A stretch of DNA of 64,000 nucleotides from Myxocyprinus asiaticus. Taxonomy: Eukaryota > Chordata > Actinopteri > Cypriniformes > Catostomidae. The position numbers and the translations under genes are program-made. The notes beneath the pieces were generated by a model, which was not told the origin of the DNA, made no database searches, and saw only the letters and a list, made by a program, of their open reading frames with translations. Location: assembly GCF_019703515.2 (NCBI RefSeq), contig NC_059346.1:13372501-13436500 (forward strand), in the 5' to 3' direction. This document shows positions 24,421 through 37,980 of the stretch, in pieces (position 1 is the first letter of the stretch; every line of letters begins with the position of its first letter).

Positions 24421-26377
24421 AATTAAATAGCATATAACCAATGTCTTATCCGGATGTGTGAAACAACCGCCAAAACACAGAAAATGGAGAAGTCTTCACG
24501 TCAAAATAAAAGCTTGAATCAAAATAAAAGCTTGACACATGAAATTGAAGAAACTGCGACAGACATATATTACTAAGGTATAGTATAATATAATATTTAC
24601 TTTAATAATAATTATAATTATTATATTCAAGCAATATCTCACAAGCAAGAGAATAAAAGTTTTCATCAATGTTTTCATTTATAAAGTGATGCTCTGTTGT
24701 GCAGCACTTTATTTGACAAAAATGCTGCGAGGATCTTTACTTAAGCACTTATTCCGGTTAAAAATGCAATGGTATGTTGAAAAGTAATGTTTCTATTTTC
24801 AATTGATTATGAAAGTTTTATGAATTCATTTGATTAGACACAATTTTGATGATGAAATTTAATTAAAATGTAAAACATGGAACGGAAAACAGAATTGGGG
24901 GTGGGGACAAACCTACTTGCCAATAATATTTATTGTATTTTCTTTGTTAATCCTACTTGTTTACACCATTTGAACCATTGTTATTTTACTTATTTTGCAC
25001 TGCATTGGCAAAACAAAAAAAATTTTTGCCATACCAATAGTACACTAAATTGAAATTGATAAGAGTCCTACCCTCTTTTTCAGTTTTCTCTTGCTTACTC
25101 TGCACCTTCATTACTTAGGAGTCATTTTATAAGCTGCAATGTGAAGACAAAATAATATATCTGTTCTATAAACAGACCAATAAAATACAATTTGTAAAGT
25201 GAACTGGGATAATGAAGTCTACTGATTTCTCAGGTTTTCTTTTAACCACTTATATTGCTTTATCAAACACATGAAATGTCTCTCTTCTGCCCAATCTGGC
25301 TATAACTGAGAACAGTTCAATTAGCAAATATTACTTATTTCATGAAGTCTCTCTACAAGTCTGTTACAAATGTAAGTCAAAGTCACCAGTGGCTTGATAG
25401 AGAATCAGGTTTAATGCATAACACATCATCTTTCACCTCAGTTGTTAATTTAAAAATCATGCAAACTACACTGATCGTGTAATGAGCTTAAAGTCAGATT
25501 TTTATTTTATTTTTTTTGTTTCAGTTGATGTATTTTGCTAACCTTTGCAGAATCCATATTTCTGCTGAAAGAAAGAGTAATAGATACAGGGTTTCAGGAA
25601 AAGGGAAAAATGCCTTTTTGGCACAAGATGGAGTCAAGCTGTGAGTTGTGAAGGCAGACATAAAAAAGTAATGGCAAACTCATCTCCTGTGTGAATGTAC
25701 TGTCCAATCTGCAAAACCTCTCCACACTTCAGCAGCCCTCGCTCTAACAGAACACCAGAAAATACATATTTGGGCTAACACTCTGCCTCTCTCCCGCTTT
25801 CTATCTTTTTAAAAATAATAATATATTGACTTTTTGGAGGGTGGAGCTATCGCCCTACCCTCGAGTAGTTTATGAGAGCGGTTAAAGAAAAATGGTTCTC
25901 AGTACAAGGTGAACTTTGTGATTTTTCCTGTACATTGCCAATGACTGTAGTATGTAGAGTTTTAAAGGATAATCACTAGAAAGAATTGGTATATCATCCT
26001 CATTAGCTTCTCAATGCTAATAACCAATGACATGGAGTGTTTGTAAATGTGTGAAGTTTTTTAATTAATTAATGGTACCATGGCAATGCTTGTGTTTTTT
26101 AGATATGTACCATGGTAAAATGGATAAAATCTCATTCATATTATACAAATGCCAACACACACCTAGTGAAGTAATTCACAACATACAAAAACACATTCAC
26201 ACACACAAGACCACAGAGATGCATAACTGCATGCATGCAAACATCGCTTACAGAAAAGATGACAGAAATGAACCAATGAACAGGCATGTGATTGGCAAAG
26301 GACAAAAAAAGCAGGAAAATGTACAGAGCAAAGACTACTGTATGAACCGAGCAAAGACTGTGGCACAGTACTGTATA
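24421..26377. other. 2 kb without recognised genes
   Basis: AT-rich non-coding sequence. Around 26070-26120 there are TACCATGG palindromic motifs common in cyprinid repeats. The overlapping frames at 26072-26449 lie in CACA/GTGT-rich sequence and show no domain. Confidence 0.5.
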
Positions 26378-26379
26378 TA

Positions 26380-27968
<1,589 letters not shown>

Positions 27969-27978
27969 TGTATGTTGA

Positions 27979-28004
27979 ACACACACACACACACACACAC
28001 ACAC
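27979..28004. repeat. (AC)n microsatellite
   Basis: About 13 AC units between the Sleeping Beauty-type element and the next Tc1-like terminus. Confidence 0.85.
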
Positions 28005-28160
28005 AACCGGTCAAAAGTTTAGGGTCATTTACTCATTCTTTATTATTATTATTTTTCACATTTAAGGATAATAGTAAAGTCATCAAAACTATGGAAGAAC
28101 AGAAATGGAGTAAGTCTGTTAGTAAGCTTTCTGAAGAGTCATTTTGTTGAAATGTATCCT
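28005..28160 (+). mobile_element. Tc1-like terminal fragment
   Basis: Begins ACCGGTCAAAAGTTTAGGGT and continues TTTACTCATTCTTTATTATT, ATAATAGTAAAGTCATC and AAAACTATGGAAGAACA, typical of the end of a fish Tc1/mariner family. The opposite end is not present nearby, so it is a truncated copy. The right boundary is approximate. Confidence 0.45.
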
Positions 28161-28403
28161 ATTTTCTCAGTGGAAAAATAGCTGTCCAAGCGGGGGTATT
28201 CCTCCCTATTTCGTGGTAGCCAGTGCGCAAGAGTCTTTCACTATAGAAACCGCAATCTACCCCATTTTGTCCTCTCCTATGTGTGAAGTCTGGTAAGAGG
28301 TAAGCGCCTTGAGTTTGTGTAATTAATCTGTCTGTTGTGTCTTTCAGCTTTGATGAGCCTTAATGCTGAAGTTGTTAGTTTAAAGCCATCTAAAGCTATT
28401 TTA

Positions 28404-28650
28404 GGGGCAGTGGTGGCTCAGCGGTTAAGGCTCTGGGTTACTGATCAGAAGGTCAGGGGTTCAAGCCCCAGCACCGCCAAGATGCCACTGTTGGGCCTTG
28501 AGCAAGGCCCTTGACCCTAACTGCTCCAGGGGTGCTGTATCATAGCTGACCCTGCACTCTGACCTCACCTTAGCTGGGATATGTGGAAAAAAAAGAATTT
28601 CACTGTATATGTGCAAAATGTATAATGTGTGATAAATAAATATAATTAAT
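28404..28650 (+). mobile_element. tRNA-derived SINE with conserved core
   Basis: Head GGGGCAGTGGTGGCTCAGCG has an A-box form; GGGGTTCAAGCCCC about 45 bases later is a B-box form. The body includes CACTGTTGGGCCTTGAGCAA then GGCCCTTGACCC, the conserved central domain found in several fish SINE families (V-SINE-like). It ends AAAAAGAATTTCACTGTATA and GATAAATAAATATA. It looks full length. Confidence 0.85.
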
Positions 28651-28984
28651 TATAATTATTTTCTAGATTTATTAGTGTAGTAGTAATATGAGCGAAACAC
28701 TGAGTGACGCTGACTCACTTCACATCACCAACTGGCTCATATTACATGCACAAATTGTCTTTTGCTTCCACCTGCTGGCTAAAATATGTAATGTCACAAT
28801 ATTAAATGTAAAGAGACAGATGGCTCTTAACACATCTGTACTGCTCTTACAATTTAGTTTAGAACAGCACAAACACAAGAGGAGTGATACACACAGTGAA
28901 GCGTCCAAGTGCTGATGGTGTAAGACCATCAGGACTCATGGAACATCTCTCGTCCAATCAGATTCGAGGACTGGAACTAACTGT

Positions 28985-28985
<1 letters not shown>

Positions 28986-29057
<72 letters not shown>
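28986..29057. repeat. (TA)n(CA)n microsatellite
   Basis: About 22 TA units run into about 14 CA units, ending exactly at the terminal repeat of the Tc1-like element at 29058. A mirror-image tract flanks the other side. Confidence 0.92.
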
Positions 29058-29504
29058 CGATCAGCCACAACATTAAAACCACCTGCCTAACATTGTGTAG
29101 ATCCCCCTTGTGCTGTCAAAACAGCGCCAACCCACATCTCAGAATAGCAATTGGTGCCAGATGGGCTGGTTTGAATATTTCTGTAACTGCTGATCTCCTG
29201 GGATTTTCACACACAACAGTCTCTAGAATTTACTCAGAATGGTGCCAAAAAAAAAAAAAAAAACATCCAGTGAGCGGCGGTTCTATGGACAGAAATGCCT
29301 TGTTGATGAAAGACGTCAACAGATAATGGCCAGAATGGTTTGAACTGACAAAGTATACAGTAACTCAGATAACCACTCTGTACAATTGTAGTGAAAAGAA
29401 TAGCATCTCAAAATGCTATTCTGAGATGTGGGTTGGCGCTGTTTTGATGGCACGAGGGGGACAACACAATATTAGGCAGGTGGTTTTAATATTGTGGCTG
29501 ATCG
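29058..29504 (+). mobile_element. deleted Tc1-like element with ~90-bp inverted repeats
   Basis: Left end CCGATCAGCCACAACATTAA and its near complement at 29485-29504. The repeats extend about 90 bp to a shared CAACCCACATCTCAGAATAG block. Left interior (about 29183-29250) translates to ADLLGFSHTTVSRIYSEWCQ, the helix-turn-helix of a Tc1 transposase. Most of the catalytic domain is gone. The right end translates to V-G-A-V-L-M-A-R-G-G, the transposase C terminus. The left end, read in reverse, gives V-G-A-V-L-T-A-Q-G-G, so both termini derive from the 3' end of the gene. Related to the element at 943-1999. Confidence 0.85.

Positions 29505-29591
<87 letters not shown>
29505..29591. repeat. (GT)n(TA)n(CA)n microsatellite
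   Basis: Starts at the right terminus of the Tc1-like element. The (GT)n(TA)n part mirrors the (TA)n(CA)n tract on its left; a longer (CA)n follows. Confidence 0.92.
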
Positions 29592-29594
<3 letters not shown>

Positions 29595-29689
29595 TATAAA
29601 AAAAAAAAAACAATAATTCAGATAATTAAAATGCATTACATTATTGTGGCAGATGAGTTAAGCATTGATAAGACAATACAAAAAAATTG

Positions 29690-30230
29690 GCTTTAGAAGC
29701 CAATGTACTGTTTATTTGCATATTACTGAACATAAGCTAATCATTGGTCTACAGTTCACAGCAATTTGTTTTGCAATTTAATTTGTCAGTCAGTCCGAGA
29801 TGTATTATAAGGGCTTGTCTAAGGATCCATCAATGTACACCTGTGTCAGACGGATGCTTTTGGTTGCATTGCATCATAAACATACCATTTTTAGATCGCT
29901 GTGTCAAGTTAAACAGTTAAAATGTAGAAAAACACGTCTTGAGATCCCCAGATTCGGATTTGCACTCCATTAAGCCGTGTTTTGAACACAAGAACCCGTC
30001 CTAGTGCTGTACTGTCTGCTGAAGGGTTTGCTTGTTCTCTGTATAAGCTGTGCGTTTCGCTTACTGCCCACTGGAGAAAACAGTTGGTAACTTCAAGCTT
30101 GAACTGCTCAGGAATCTTCTTCATTACGGTCTAGGGACATAATTAATTGTTATTTTTTTATTTTTTTTACGTGTTATTTTTTAAAATAATTAATCACATT
30201 ATATAATCACATGTTAAATTGACAGCCCTA
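29690..30230 (-). mobile_element. hAT-like non-autonomous element, one end
   Basis: The right end (30214-30230) read on the minus strand starts TAGGGCTGTCAATTTAAC and is followed by AT-rich TTAAT/ATTAA stretches, typical of a very common fish hAT terminus. The interior minus frame (29909-30124) is open for 71 codons but resembles no transposase. The left boundary, near GGCTTTAGAAGCC, is approximate. Confidence 0.6.
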
Positions 30231-30928
30231 ACTGAAATTATATATTACATGTTCTTAGGAGTGCTAAACCTACATTCTGTGGATATTATTATTTCTAGAT
30301 TGAGTTTTTACAGAATGTGTGGTCTCCCAAAATCTCATGTCACTTTATCACGTCTGTAATGCAAGTTAATTTCCCAATCTAAATGACTAGGCTTTTCTAA
30401 CATTTTCCATTATCTGGACTCTTGTCTGCAGGGGTTTATGATTATATACAAATGATCTGACATACTGGCACTGAGTACTTTATATGTGAAGTTAAATGTT
30501 TTCACTACAAATATCATGTCTGTAATGCTTGAAATGCCCCTTAACAATAACGATTTAACCTGCCAGCAACTGTGGCAATGGTTCAAACCTATTTTATATC
30601 AAACCATTTATAAGCCTTTATTTATCTGGATTCATTCAAATAAACCGGACTTCCTTATGCCGAAAATCAGTAGCCTCTGTCTTGGCGTGTGCATGAGCAG
30701 CAGCAGTGGCTTGACACTGGTTTGGGTAAAAAAGTGCTTAAAGAGAAGGCACAGAATGCACAGCTTATCGAGAATTCACGTGGGCTACATTTTTAGGTCT
30801 GAATAAACAGAATTCTGGATGATTCTGGAAAAATCGCATCCCTGAGATTTAAATTCTTTTTTTTTCTTTTTTTACAAAGCTATAAGAAATACACGCTCAT
30901 TGGTGAGGTTCCATGAGTGTCTACTTAT
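30231..30928. other. no gene recognised
   Basis: Non-coding spacer. The open frame at 30486-30806 (106 codons) has no domain, biased composition or splice context that would support it. Confidence 0.5.
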
Positions 30929-31637
30929 TAGAGCTGCAAGATTAATCATTAAAAGATTGCAATCTCGATTCAGACACCCATGCAATCTCATTTCTAAATG
31001 ACAACGATTCTGTAATGTATATTAACGTTCACCTAGCATGCCTTTGTAAGGCGGTCAATTTAAACTTTAGATGTGTTTTTAAATGTTGATCTTTTCAATT
31101 TTATATGGCATCTACAAAACACAGCGCTCCAGCACAGTGGTTTACAAACTGCAGTGTGCAACCACGATTAGCTAGTGTGATGGAATCTCTGCTCAGTTCA
31201 ATATTGTAATAGCCACAGATGCGCAAAAAAAATAATAATAATAATTCCCGCAATACCAAGATCTGACTAAATTTGCTACCTGTGCGCTGTTTGATTACAG
31301 CCGGCTGCTTTCCAATGCTCGCATGCATTTGTCTGTCTGTGCGCTTGTGTCTCGTGATGAATTATAACAAGGTGCTGTTTGGTTTGTAATGTATTCGTTG
31401 TGCACTTTACATTTAAATATTTGATTTACAACTTTATTGCATTTTTGCATAGATTAAAGCAGAGAACATTTTGCCAAAACCACTAGTAAATTACGTTACT
31501 TTGTTTAGTACCTTTATGTCCAGGTTTTGTAAATCACTTAAATAAGCATTTTTTCTTCAGAACTGTGAGAGAATCGTGATCTTTAATCTAAGCAAAAAAA
31601 TCGTGATTCTCAATTTATCCAGAATCGTGCAGCTCTA
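30929..31637. mobile_element. non-autonomous hAT element
   Basis: Left end TAGAGCTGCAAGATTAATCA (30929) and right end AGAATCGTGCAGCTCTA (31621-31637), inverted. Flanks CTACTTAT (30921-30928) and TTGCTTAT (31638-31645) match at 6 of 8, fitting an old 8-bp duplication. Length 709 bp. The subterminal region has AATCTCGATTCAGAC and, at the other side, GAATCGTGATCTTTAATC. No transposase. Confidence 0.82.
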
Positions 31638-32593
31638 TTGCTTATACAGGTTCATCTTGTTTTGAGTATTCCAAAGATCTGCAATTCAAAAAGCATATAT
31701 ATTATTATCTCCCCTAAAATGTTGGAGGCTTGTGTCAGAAAGGATGTCATGGGTTGCTCTGTGAGACCTGATTTGGACTTTCCAGAACCACTGGGTCTTC
31801 AATCTGTTTTTCTCTCTGTGGATGGAAAAAATACCAGCTCTCTGACTTTATGAGGACAGCGGTGTCAGAAATCTCTTTAAGGGTCTACTTCTTTAAGCAA
31901 CAAATAAAATACTATTATTTCTAAGGGAACTTTGATCAGAAGCGCTATCACTGAATGTGAATTTGGTTTTGGTTGTATGCAAGTATGGTAAGAATAAGAA
32001 ACAAAAAGAAAGATTAAATAATAAGAATGCAGGAATTCCTTACATTATGAGAATATTTGGACATGAAGCTATGACTACATTCAGCCTAGATATAAACACC
32101 ATCTGACTGTATAACTCTGTGAAATTCCTTGTTTTGGGGTGAATCAGATCTCTGTATTACCACAATTACTCAAATGTTGCCGCTTACAATAATTAAATCA
32201 ACATTAGAACAAGGGTAACAACAAATGCATACGCACCTAATATGAATCCTGCAGAATTTGTGCGAGAACCTTTTTTGCACAACTATTATTAGTGAAGGAG
32301 ACCCAATGATGGTTAACAATCATAATAAACAGGTATTTTTAAACACCATGTGTGACAACGACATAATTTCCTGATCAGAGGGTTCACATAGTTGATCTTC
32401 CCAGTAGATGCCAAGAAAGGGTTGGAAAATACATGTGGAGGGGCGTGTGAGAGGGGCTGTAGTGTGAGGAGGGTCAGAGAGGATGCAGCTCTGGAAAATC
32501 AGGCTGGATTTTTAGGGAGTAATGCATGACCAAAGTGACTGAATTAGGCCAGGTATCTGGTCGCCTGTCATTGGACTACCCCGCCCCCCCCGC

Positions 32594-32594
<1 letters not shown>
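31638..32594. other. no gene recognised
   Basis: Non-coding sequence, unique-looking. The frame 31638-31853 has no domain. Confidence 0.5.

Positions 32595-32656
<62 letters not shown>
32595..32656. repeat. (CA)n microsatellite
   Basis: About 31 CA units preceded by a C-rich run (CCCCGCCCCCCCCGCCCC). The 120-codon minus frame across it (32512-32874), with alternating Cys/Val, is produced by the microsatellite. Confidence 0.95.
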
Positions 32657-32658
<2 letters not shown>

Positions 32659-32986
32659 ACACTGCATATACACACTCAACATCCCCCTAATGACTGCCCA
32701 TCTCTTTCCTGTCTTACTCCATCCAACACAGACATTCTGACCACTCTGTCTCCAAGGCACACACACCTGCCAAATCTGACAATTCACATATTCTAGTTTG
32801 TGTCTCTGGCCAGTGCTGCGTTTAATGTCTGTGCACTGTGCAATAAAAAAAAAAAGTTTAATGACCAATTCCATCTAAAAATTTTAGTTAGCTCAATAAA
32901 TGTTATTTAAAAAAGTAAATCTAAGTTGTGGTGACATTACTATTATGTTGGCTCAAATTGAAATACATAGGCTAAAGGCTACAGCC

Positions 32987-33110
32987 TCTAGCGTCAGTCG
33001 CTAGTGCGCCTCTTGAGGCCAGGGGAGTGAGGTTTACACACTGCACAGCTATCACGTACCAGCTGGCTCCCGTTACACAAGCACCAGTTGAACTACAGGA
33101 AATTCATTTT
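32987..33110 (+). mobile_element. SINE head fragment
   Basis: CAGCCTCTAGCGTCAGTCGC and TAGTGCGCCTCTTGAGGCCA, then GAGGTTTACACACTGCACAG and CACGTACCAGCTGGCTCCCG. This resembles the tRNA-derived head and body of a fish SINE with a degenerate B box. No clear tail. Confidence 0.4.
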
Positions 33111-33179
33111 AGTATTTCTTCTTAATTCTTTAAGCAGACTTTGGGGGTGGAACAGCAGTGCAATGTTCAAATTTTAATT

Positions 33180-33292
33180 TATTCATTTGGCAGATGCTTT
33201 TATCTAAAGTAATTTACATTCAATTTACACATTTTATTAGTATGCGTGTGTTCTGAGAATCGAACCCATGACCGAATGTAACCCTAATAAGT
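33180..33292 (-). mobile_element. SINE fragment with L2-type tail, minus strand
   Basis: On the minus strand: GGTCATGGGTTCGATTCTCA (B-box form), then CACGCATACTAATAAAATG, then the tail ACTTTAGATAAAAGCATCTG ending CCAAATGAAT. The tail is the L2-type 3' end also seen at 14930 and 46600. The A-box part is missing. Confidence 0.6.
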
Positions 33293-35576
33293 TACATATT
33301 GATTGGTAAAACTTATTTTCCTATTTGAGCAAATGTTATATTGTGCCAAAAAAAACTAAAAAAAAAAAAACGTTTTTTTTTCTTATTTACATTATTTTTT
33401 GCAGTGCGTGTGTGTTCGAGTGAGTGTGGGACAGAAAGAAACTTGAAATAAAATGGAAAAGGAGAGACACAGAAAGTGAAAACAAGATAAAAAAGGAATG
33501 ACAGTCCCAAAGAATGTGTAAGAGCATCCTATCCTGGTCTGTTTGAGGACATAAAGTCCACCAGAATTGGATTAGTGTTTTCCAGTGCTTTTAGTGTAAG
33601 TGCTGTGTTTGGGTGGACATGTAGCAAATAAAATCCTATTTTTAATCACTTATGAGAACTTAAAATTCCTATCCAGCCACATAAAACCACTTACTGAATT
33701 CACCTGTACACAAACCATACCCAACAATCCAGAAAAGAGAATAGAAAGACTGATGGAGGTAGAGGAGGGGTGACAGCTGTACATCTCTTATCCAGCTCTT
33801 AAAATCAAATGAATTGACTCTTTAATTGCATTTAAGCACAAAGTAAGTTGCAGTTACATTGGGGTCAGTGAGGATGGAAAAGTTTGGCATAGGTTAAAAG
33901 CACACATTCCTGCAGCAGCTTCAGGGAATGAATAGCGGTCTGATGGTCTGATCGTTTGATGTTATGTGTGAGTGTGCATGGGAGGTGTGGGATATTGGGA
34001 ATATATGCACTTTTGGGGGAGAATGAGAAAGTGACATCAGAGAAAAGTCCTGCTAAATGTATCTCAAGTGGGACAACCAATCAAGCGCTGCTAAAAGTGT
34101 TTAGGGAGAAGAACCCATGATGAAGATTCTGTATGTTTTAATTTTGGCCATGAGCTTTGGTGAAATCTCTTAAAGTCAACATGAAATCAAAATTGACCCC
34201 ATTTACTTAGTACACTTAATACATTGTTTATGCATACAATTCATGTGCATGCTATTCCAAAGAAAGAAAATGTATTCGTAAGCTTTTTACTTTTTTGGCT
34301 GATATCACATAAATTGGACATAATGTTAATGAATAGTCAAAAAGCTTTTTAGGCATTGGTTATGGCAACAATAGCAAATAACGAATGATTTGAAAAAGAA
34401 GTACTGTAATACTGTTGAGATGTGTTGAGGTGCTAATGAGGATCAACTTAACCTTCAGCCTCTATGTCCCAGTAAAAAAGCCTCCTCAAAATTTGGTGCT
34501 GGCTGTTTCAGGAGTGGAGTAATCCTTCACCATTGAAAAACTAGCATTTAAGTCTGGCTCCATAGTGCTATGTAACGCCGTCTTTTCACGATCCATTCAG
34601 TTCCCAATGGATAAAATCAAGCATCTTGTGTTGAAAATTATTCTTTTTTTACTCTGAAATATGCCACATTATTGCAGTAAAATGTGTCTATCAATGTTGT
34701 TAATGTTGACGTTCAATGAGCAAAGAAATACAAGTCTGTTTATGTGGAGATGCTTTTGTAATTAAGTCTTAACTTGTGGATTATCATACAGAAGTGCACG
34801 TCATTGTGTGAGTGTTGGGGACAATATTTATGCTAATATGGACCAGGAGGGTATTTACTTTTATATTTATGCCGTATATGGACCAAGAGGGTAACAAATA
34901 ATGTTCATTGTCCCATAATGCCCCTAAAGGGACAATGTTTGCCCATATTCCTCTGTGGTAACACAAAACACTCACAGTGGGTAAATAGGTATTGATTTAA
35001 CTTGGGAGTTACTTTGAGGCCAGCACTTTTAATGAAAAAATAAAATAAAACAAAAAACAGACTTGATCCCTAGTCTGCCATTGGCAGCCCAAGCCAAACC
35101 GTAAGTGTAGTGAGCACATTACTCCAAACCACAATGCTGTGTATTAGCTTCCAAATAGACCACACAGCACTAATATCCATTTGCTGAATGGTTTGGATTT
35201 TTAGCTGAATGAATTTGCTGCAATTGAGTATTTCGCAAAACTATCAATAGCAGCGCACTTATCTGCTCCTTACACGAAGCTAAACTTATTATGAGCTGGG
35301 TTACGTAAGAGGAGATTAAATTAGAAACAACCTAGTTTAGCACAACCTTACGAAAACAAACGAAAAGTAATAAATTATTTGAAAATGAGGCAACATGCCC
35401 ACAGGCACATGAAACAGATGTTCAGACACAAGTACACTAAACAAGGCTGTTTTGCTAAATTATCTATAAAGCATGCATATTGTGTGTGTACCAATAGGTG
35501 ACAATTACTGTTTGACTTCTTTTTAAACAAATGCATCTTAAAGTATCAAGTTCCTGTGGAATAATAATGTAAAAAT
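33293..35576. other. 2.3 kb without recognised genes
   Basis: Non-coding. A short near-duplicate (ATATGGACCAGGAGGGTA at 34836 and ATATGGACCAAGAGGGTA at 34876, 40 bp apart) is the only internal structure noted. No gene or element recognised. Confidence 0.5.
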
Positions 35577-35630
35577 GGATGGATGGATGGATGGATGGAC
35601 GGACGGACGGACAGAAGGACGGATGGGCAG
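35577..35630. repeat. (GGAT)n/(GGAC)n microsatellite
   Basis: About six GGAT units pass into GGAC units and then imperfect copies (AGAAGGACGGATGGGC). Confidence 0.92.
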
Positions 35631-36168
35631 AAGAGAAAATACAATGTTGTAAAAGAGGTGACAGACACAGAGTTGAGGATGTACAATTTCAAGTCAGTAT
35701 AGAGGGAACATAAGGATTGAGAGAGGAAAATGACAGAGAAAAACAGAAGAGAGCATTTGCAAAGGGAAAGGAGAGAGAGGAGGGTGTCAGACTCAATCAC
35801 ATTAGATATGCTGCCTCTTCTACCACAGCTAAGGCATTTTTAACTACACAAACAAGTCAGGCTGAACACAGCCCCGGGGCCAAACAAATTACGCTTCATC
35901 AAGCCGCAGATCAACGTGGAGTGATATTTCAACAGAGTCCATCAGAACACCAGCAGCCGGAACCAGACAACCTCACTGCCACAACAGCGATCTGTCCCTG
36001 TACAGTATAACCTTTAGATGTTATCATAAGTTTTTGCAACATTAGACAGAGAACCATTTGTCTGGTTTGCACTGGTACATGGAAGTTTACATTTAAAAGA
36101 CATTTTAAACATGCATTTCTCAATTTGTACCTCTAGTTTTATTCAAATTGAATTATTTTGAAGTACAT
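35631..36168. other. no gene; unique-looking stretch
   Basis: 35800-36010 is free of recognised repeats and of balanced composition; the plus frame 35717-36010 is open for 97 codons without a domain. I see no splice acceptor/donor pair that would make it an exon. Confidence 0.45.
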
Positions 36169-36748
36169 AGAGGGGCTCGACATTAAGCATTGTCAGTTGG
36201 TCATTCACTTGTGAAACAAGGACATTTTTTCAATTGTGCTGTAAATATAATTTATTCAGAAGCAATATTCTCATCAATACTCTCAATTAGTCACTCGTTT
36301 CCCAGGAAGACGTGATGCAATCGTGTACCGACTTACATTTTGGCTATATTGTTGTTCTTGGCAAATCCCTTTAACAAACAGGTAGAGTTCACCCAAAAAT
36401 GTAAATTCTGTCATAATTACCCGACCTCTTGTTGTTCCAAGCACACAGATAGGAGAAATTAAAATGGAACACAAAAGGATATGTTAGGCAGAATGTTTGT
36501 CTCAGTCACCATACACTTTAATCTTTTTCCCGCACAATGAATGTGATTAGTGACTGAGACTAACATTCTGCCTAACATCTCCTTTTGTGGTCCATTGATA
36601 AAAGAAAGTCATACGGGTTTGCAAAACATTAGGTAAGTTATGACAGAATTTTCATTTTTGGGTCAGCTATCCCTTTAAGAGTTTAAGTCAGATCCTTTAA
36701 AATCGGTATCAGTCTCAGAAATCCCATATCGGTCAGGCTCTAGTACAT
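36169..36748. mobile_element. hAT-like fragments around a MITE
   Basis: The start TAGAGGGGCTCGACATTAAG (36169) resembles one hAT left terminus. The end at 36700-36748 (AATCGGTATCAGTCTCAGAA then GTCAGGCTCTAG) resembles the right end of another family, reading CTAGAGCCTGACCGATATGG on the minus strand. They do not pair with each other, so these are two broken elements with a MITE between. Confidence 0.45.
36381..36679. mobile_element. foldback MITE (TTCACCCAAAAATG family)
   Basis: Left end GTAGAGTTCACCCAAAAATG then TAAATTCTGTCATAATTAC; right end GACAGAATTTTCATTTTTGG then GTCAGCTATCCCTTTA. Between them, 36466-36511 and 36548-36593 form 46-bp arms with 42 matching positions around a 36-base loop (loop 36512-36547), so the whole element folds back. 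Related pieces occur at 764, 54676 and 56890. Confidence 0.85.
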
Positions 36749-37059
36749 ATGTGTGGCAAATTTCATGCCGTGTGACTTTTGGACCATGTAGTTAAAAGTA
36801 ATTGCAAAACTGTCTTAGAAAATAAGTTAGTTCTAAAAAAGGTCTAGCCTCATTTGTTGCCACTTGATTTATTATTTTATTATATAATACAATACAATGA
36901 AGTTCATACATTTTAGGAATGGCATAAGTAACCAAATACTTCTTGTGACCACAATATTTATGTCATTTCAGTAAGTAAATTATGAAGGGTTAGTAAGTTG
37001 GTCAAACTTTAAACAGAATGGAATTAGACTCAATAAAATTAACATATGATTTGGCAGTT
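36749..37059. other. no gene recognised
   Basis: AT-rich spacer; nothing assigned. Confidence 0.5.
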
Positions 37060-37205
37060 ATACAGTAGAGAGAGGACAGGAAAAAGAGCATTGTCATGGG
37101 CAAACAATGCAGGTCAGATGCGAACCTGTTGTCTCCTACATGAACACCACAACACAATGTGCCTAAAGCATGTCTGCAAACGACTAGGCTATAGCTCCAA
37201 CTACA
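37060..37205 (-). mobile_element. tRNA-derived SINE fragment, minus strand
   Basis: On the minus strand: GGAGCTATAGCCTAGTCGTT TGCA split by the A-box-like TAGCCTAGTCG, then GAGACAACAGGTTCGCATCT (B-box form), a pyrimidine-rich TCCTGTCCTCTCTCTACTG and the end. A-to-B spacing is longer than in tRNA. Possibly the same broad family as 10850-10995. Confidence 0.55.
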
Positions 37206-37980
37206 TGTTAAATTTGTAACACCCACAATGTGAGCCTCACTCTTGTCACTTTTTCCTCCTCTGTCTTTCCTGCTCTTTCTCTCCCATAGTATATTCACAC
37301 TTTACTGTAATGGGTTATGGCATTGCACAATGAGTAAAGCTTGTCTTATTATTATAAGAGCCTCCACAAATAAACTAGTGAACACATGCACACACACAAT
37401 GAAGTACCACAAGATCAGATATGAGCAGATCTGTCCCTTAAATTTACAGAGCCCAAGATAAAATTGTTATGGGTGGGCCCCCCTAGCTACAAAAGGGAGG
37501 ACCTTAGTGGGCCCTGTCCACCCCCCTTCACAGGGACCAGAACAACACTTTTGGATGTACTCCTTGACAAAAGCCCTTGATGTGAGAGCACTACACACCA
37601 AACACAGGAGGGGCTGCATCCTTGCATGCATGTGTGTGGGTGTATAACCTTGTGTTTACAACAAGTTCATGGTCGGATGATGCAGCAGCAGACATGAGCA
37701 CTTTACACAGAAGTATTACACAACCACTGAATGTTTTTTTTTAATATGCATTATACGACTGACAGCCACACAGTTCTGCTAAACCTGAGGCCAGTGTAGA
37801 GTTATATTACAAAAACTGTCCAAATACACACAACAAAAGTAAGAGGTATTCTGACATTCAGAAGTGTTTTAAATGTCATGCTGAATGGATATTGAGGATG
37901 TGTTTCCACTTCACCAACACCTCTCCTCCACTTTGGCCATATTCACACAGTCAGTGTATGGGACTGACAACCATATTTAC
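37206..37980. other. no gene recognised
   Basis: Contains a GGGCCC-rich patch (37470-37540, GGTGGGCCCCCCTAGCTAC) similar in flavour to sequence near 18480, perhaps parts of a repeat I cannot name. No coding evidence. Confidence 0.45.

Noticed and set aside
32512..32874. 120-codon minus-strand frame with a long Cys-Val run
   Set aside because: The run is translated (GT)n microsatellite; no other protein-like content.
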